Shown here piece after piece: positions 62,415 to 64,000 of a DNA stretch of 64,000 bases. Within the stretch, counting starts at the first letter, position 1; every line of letters begins with the position of its first letter. Both the position numbers and the translations under genes were made by a program. This DNA comes from Actinokineospora terrae (GTDB lineage: Bacteria > Actinomycetota > Actinomycetes > Mycobacteriales > Pseudonocardiaceae): assembly GCF_900111175.1 (NCBI RefSeq), contig NZ_FOGI01000017.1, positions 1 through 64,000 on the forward strand. Reading direction: 5' to 3'. The notes beneath the pieces were generated by a model. The model ran no database searches. It had not been told where the DNA came from and saw nothing but the letters and a program-made list of their open reading frames with translations.

Positions 62415-64000
62415 GTGGTCAGAAAGAGCCTCCCCTTGCTCCTCTTGCTGGCTCTGCTCTCCGGTATCACCCTCGCGGTCTCGGCGGCGCCAAGCAACAC
62501 CGCCGCCGCGGCCGACAACTCCGACTGCCGCCCGGACGGGTTGGCCACGACGGCGAACCTCGCGGTGCCCTACTGTCTCGCCTACGACACCGACGGCCGC
62601 GAGAAGATGGGTGCCGACCACCCGCGCCGCGTGATCGGGTACTTCACCAGTTGGCGCACCGGCAAGAACGGCCAGCCCGCGTACCTGGCCAGCAACATCC
62701 CGTGGAGCAAGATCACCCACATCAACTACGCGTTCGCGCACATCGACGGCGCGGGCAAGGTCTCGGTCGGCCCCGACTCGGCCGACAACCCGGCGACCGG
62801 CATGACCTGGCCGGGTGTCGCCGGTGCCGAGATGGACCCGTCGCTGCCCTACAAGGGGCACTTCAACCTGCTGAACAAGTACAAGAAGCAGTACCCCAAC
62901 GTGAAGACGCTGATCTCGGTCGGCGGCTGGGCGGAGACCGGCGGCTACATCGGCGCCGACGGCAAGCGCGTCGCCGACGGCGGCTTCTACGCCATGACCG
63001 ACTCCGCGGCGAAGATCAACACCTTCGCCGACTCGGCGGTGGACTTCATCCGCAAGTACGGCTTCAACGGCGTGGACATCGACTACGAGTACGCCACCTC
63101 GATGTCGAACTCGGGCAACCCCGACGACTTCACCGTCTCCAACCCGCGCCGCGCCAAGCTGATGGCCGGGTACGTGACGCTGATGAAGACGCTGCGCGAG
63201 AAGCTCGACGCGGCCGCCGTCGCCGACAACAAGTACTACACGCTCTCGGTCGCCGCGCCGTCCTCCGGCTACATGCTGCGCGGCATGGACACCTACCAGG
63301 TCACCCAGTACCTGGACTACCTCAACATGATGACCTACGACCTGCACGGGGCGTGGAACAACTTCGTCGGCCCGAACGCCGCGCTCTACGACGACGGCAA
63401 GGACGCGGAGCTCCAGTTCTGGCAGTACTACACGACCTCGCAGTACGCGGGGCTCGGTTACCTGAACAGCGACTGGTCCTACCACTACTTCCGCGGTGCC
63501 ATGGGCGCGGGGCGGATCAACCTCGGAGTCCCGTACTACACCCGGGGTTGGCAGAACGTCACCGGCGGCACCAACGGGCTGTGGGGTTCGGCGCCACTAC
63601 CGGACCAGACCAAGTGCCCGCCGGGCACCGGTGGCACGGTCGGCTCCAAGACCTCGTGCGGCAACGGCGCGGTCGGCATCGACAACCTGTGGCACGACGA
63701 GGACACCAAGGGCAGTGAGGTCCCGGCGGGCTCCAACCCGCTGTGGCACACCAAGAACCTCGCCGAGGGCAAGGTCGGCAGCTACGGCCCCGCCTACGGC
63801 CTCGACCCGACCAACAAGCCCGAGGACCGGCTGACCGGCACCTACGCCCGCAACTACGACTCGACCCTGGTCGCGCCGTGGCTGTGGAACGCGCAGAAGA
63901 AGGTCTTCCTGTCCACTGAGGACGAGCAGTCGCTCGGCACCAAGGCGCAGTACGTCGTCGACCGCGGCCTGGGCGGCATCATGATCTGGGAGCTGGCCGG
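62415..64000 (+). CDS. Secreted GH18 chitinase, 3' end cut by window edge
   Basis: The frame is open for 528 codons to the right edge. It starts VVRKSLPLLLLLALLSG, a clear signal peptide, then an N-terminal extension. The GH18 barrel follows, with HPRRVIGYFTSWR, LISVGGW and the catalytic motif FNGVDIDYEYA (DxxDxDxE with the acid Glu). Later barrel parts include NMMTYDLHGAWN and GGIMIWELAG, the last beta strand. It cuts chitin with retention. GTG at 62415 has AGGAGG upstream. Two dre-like sites control it. Confidence 0.92.
   Translation, partial: MVRKSLPLLLLLALLSGITLAVSAAPSNTAAAADNSDCRPDGLATTANLAVPYCLAYDTDGREKMGADHPRRVIGYFTSWRTGKNGQPAYLASNIPWSKITHINYAFAHIDGAGKVSVGPDSADNPATGMTWPGVAGAEMDPSLPYKGHFNLLNKYKKQYPNVKTLISVGGWAETGGYIGADGKRVADGGFYAMTDSAAKINTFADSAVDFIRKYGFNGVDIDYEYATSMSNSGNPDDFTVSNPRRAKLMAGYVTLMKTLREKLDAAAVADNKYYTLSVAAPSSGYMLRGMDTYQVTQYLDYLNMMTYDLHGAWNNFVGPNAALYDDGKDAELQFWQYYTTSQYAGLGYLNSDWSYHYFRGAMGAGRINLGVPYYTRGWQNVTGGTNGLWGSAPLPDQTKCPPGTGGTVGSKTSCGNGAVGIDNLWHDEDTKGSEVPAGSNPLWHTKNLAEGKVGSYGPAYGLDPTNKPEDRLTGTYARNYDSTLVAPWLWNAQKKVFLSTEDEQSLGTKAQYVVDRGLGGIMIWELA

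Overview
This is a very GC-rich actinobacterial window with many GTG starts and dense 4-base ATGA/GTGA gene overlaps. It carries Lsr2, a PknG/GlnH/GlnX signalling module, a type VII (WXG100) secretion cassette, F420-type luciferase-like monooxygenase, NgcEFG sugar uptake and secreted chitinases. Together these point to a soil mycelial actinomycete, most likely of the Pseudonocardiaceae, though that placement is inference from gene content only. No rRNA, tRNA, CRISPR array, integrase or transposase was recognised.

Left part (1-18.1 kb): a T7SS cassette on the minus strand (YbaB-like protein, WXG100 protein, and a Pro/Gly-repeat effector cut by the left edge) is followed by housekeeping and accessory genes. 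These are two acetyltransferases, DUF6328 and other membrane proteins, a TetR regulator with an F420-type oxidoreductase, a DUF2637 protein, threonine synthase, a membrane GGDEF/HD-GYP c-di-GMP enzyme, a secreted GH19 chitinase, a TenA-like protein, a Trm112-headed methyltransferase, Lsr2, and an ECF42-type sigma factor paired with a YCII protein.

Middle part (18.3-30.9 kb): one long co-directional plus-strand cluster encodes GlnX-like and GlnH-like sensor proteins, a caspase-fold protein that has lost its catalytic dyad, PknG kinase, PP2C phosphatase, a vWA protein, a zinc-ribbon/FHA protein and a 938-residue NACHT NTPase. Most junctions are coupled by start/stop overlap. Between PP2C and vWA the translation start of the vWA gene is tandemly repeated, which creates a chain of three micro-ORFs. 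This cluster is the best candidate for an undescribed system: an amino-acid-sensing phospho-signalling module carrying conflict-system parts.

Right part (31-64 kb): an EfeUOB iron-uptake operon lies under iron-box-like sites. It is followed by a receptor Ser/Thr kinase with a repeat linker, small enzymes, and a large secreted alpha-amylase with three PUD-type modules, then paired CrcB fluoride channels. A carbohydrate region follows: the ngcEFG operon for GlcNAc/chitobiose with a GH4 glycosidase and a BadF-type kinase, an MsiK-type ATPase, a second sugar ABC transporter, an atypical glutamyl-tRNA synthetase and a GH13 alpha-glucosidase. After an AT-rich patch come a DUF1772 protein, an M14 carboxypeptidase and a GH18 chitinase cut by the right edge. 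DasR-type palindromes precede the GH19 chitinase, the ngc operon and the GH18 chitinase, tying three loci into one chitin regulon.
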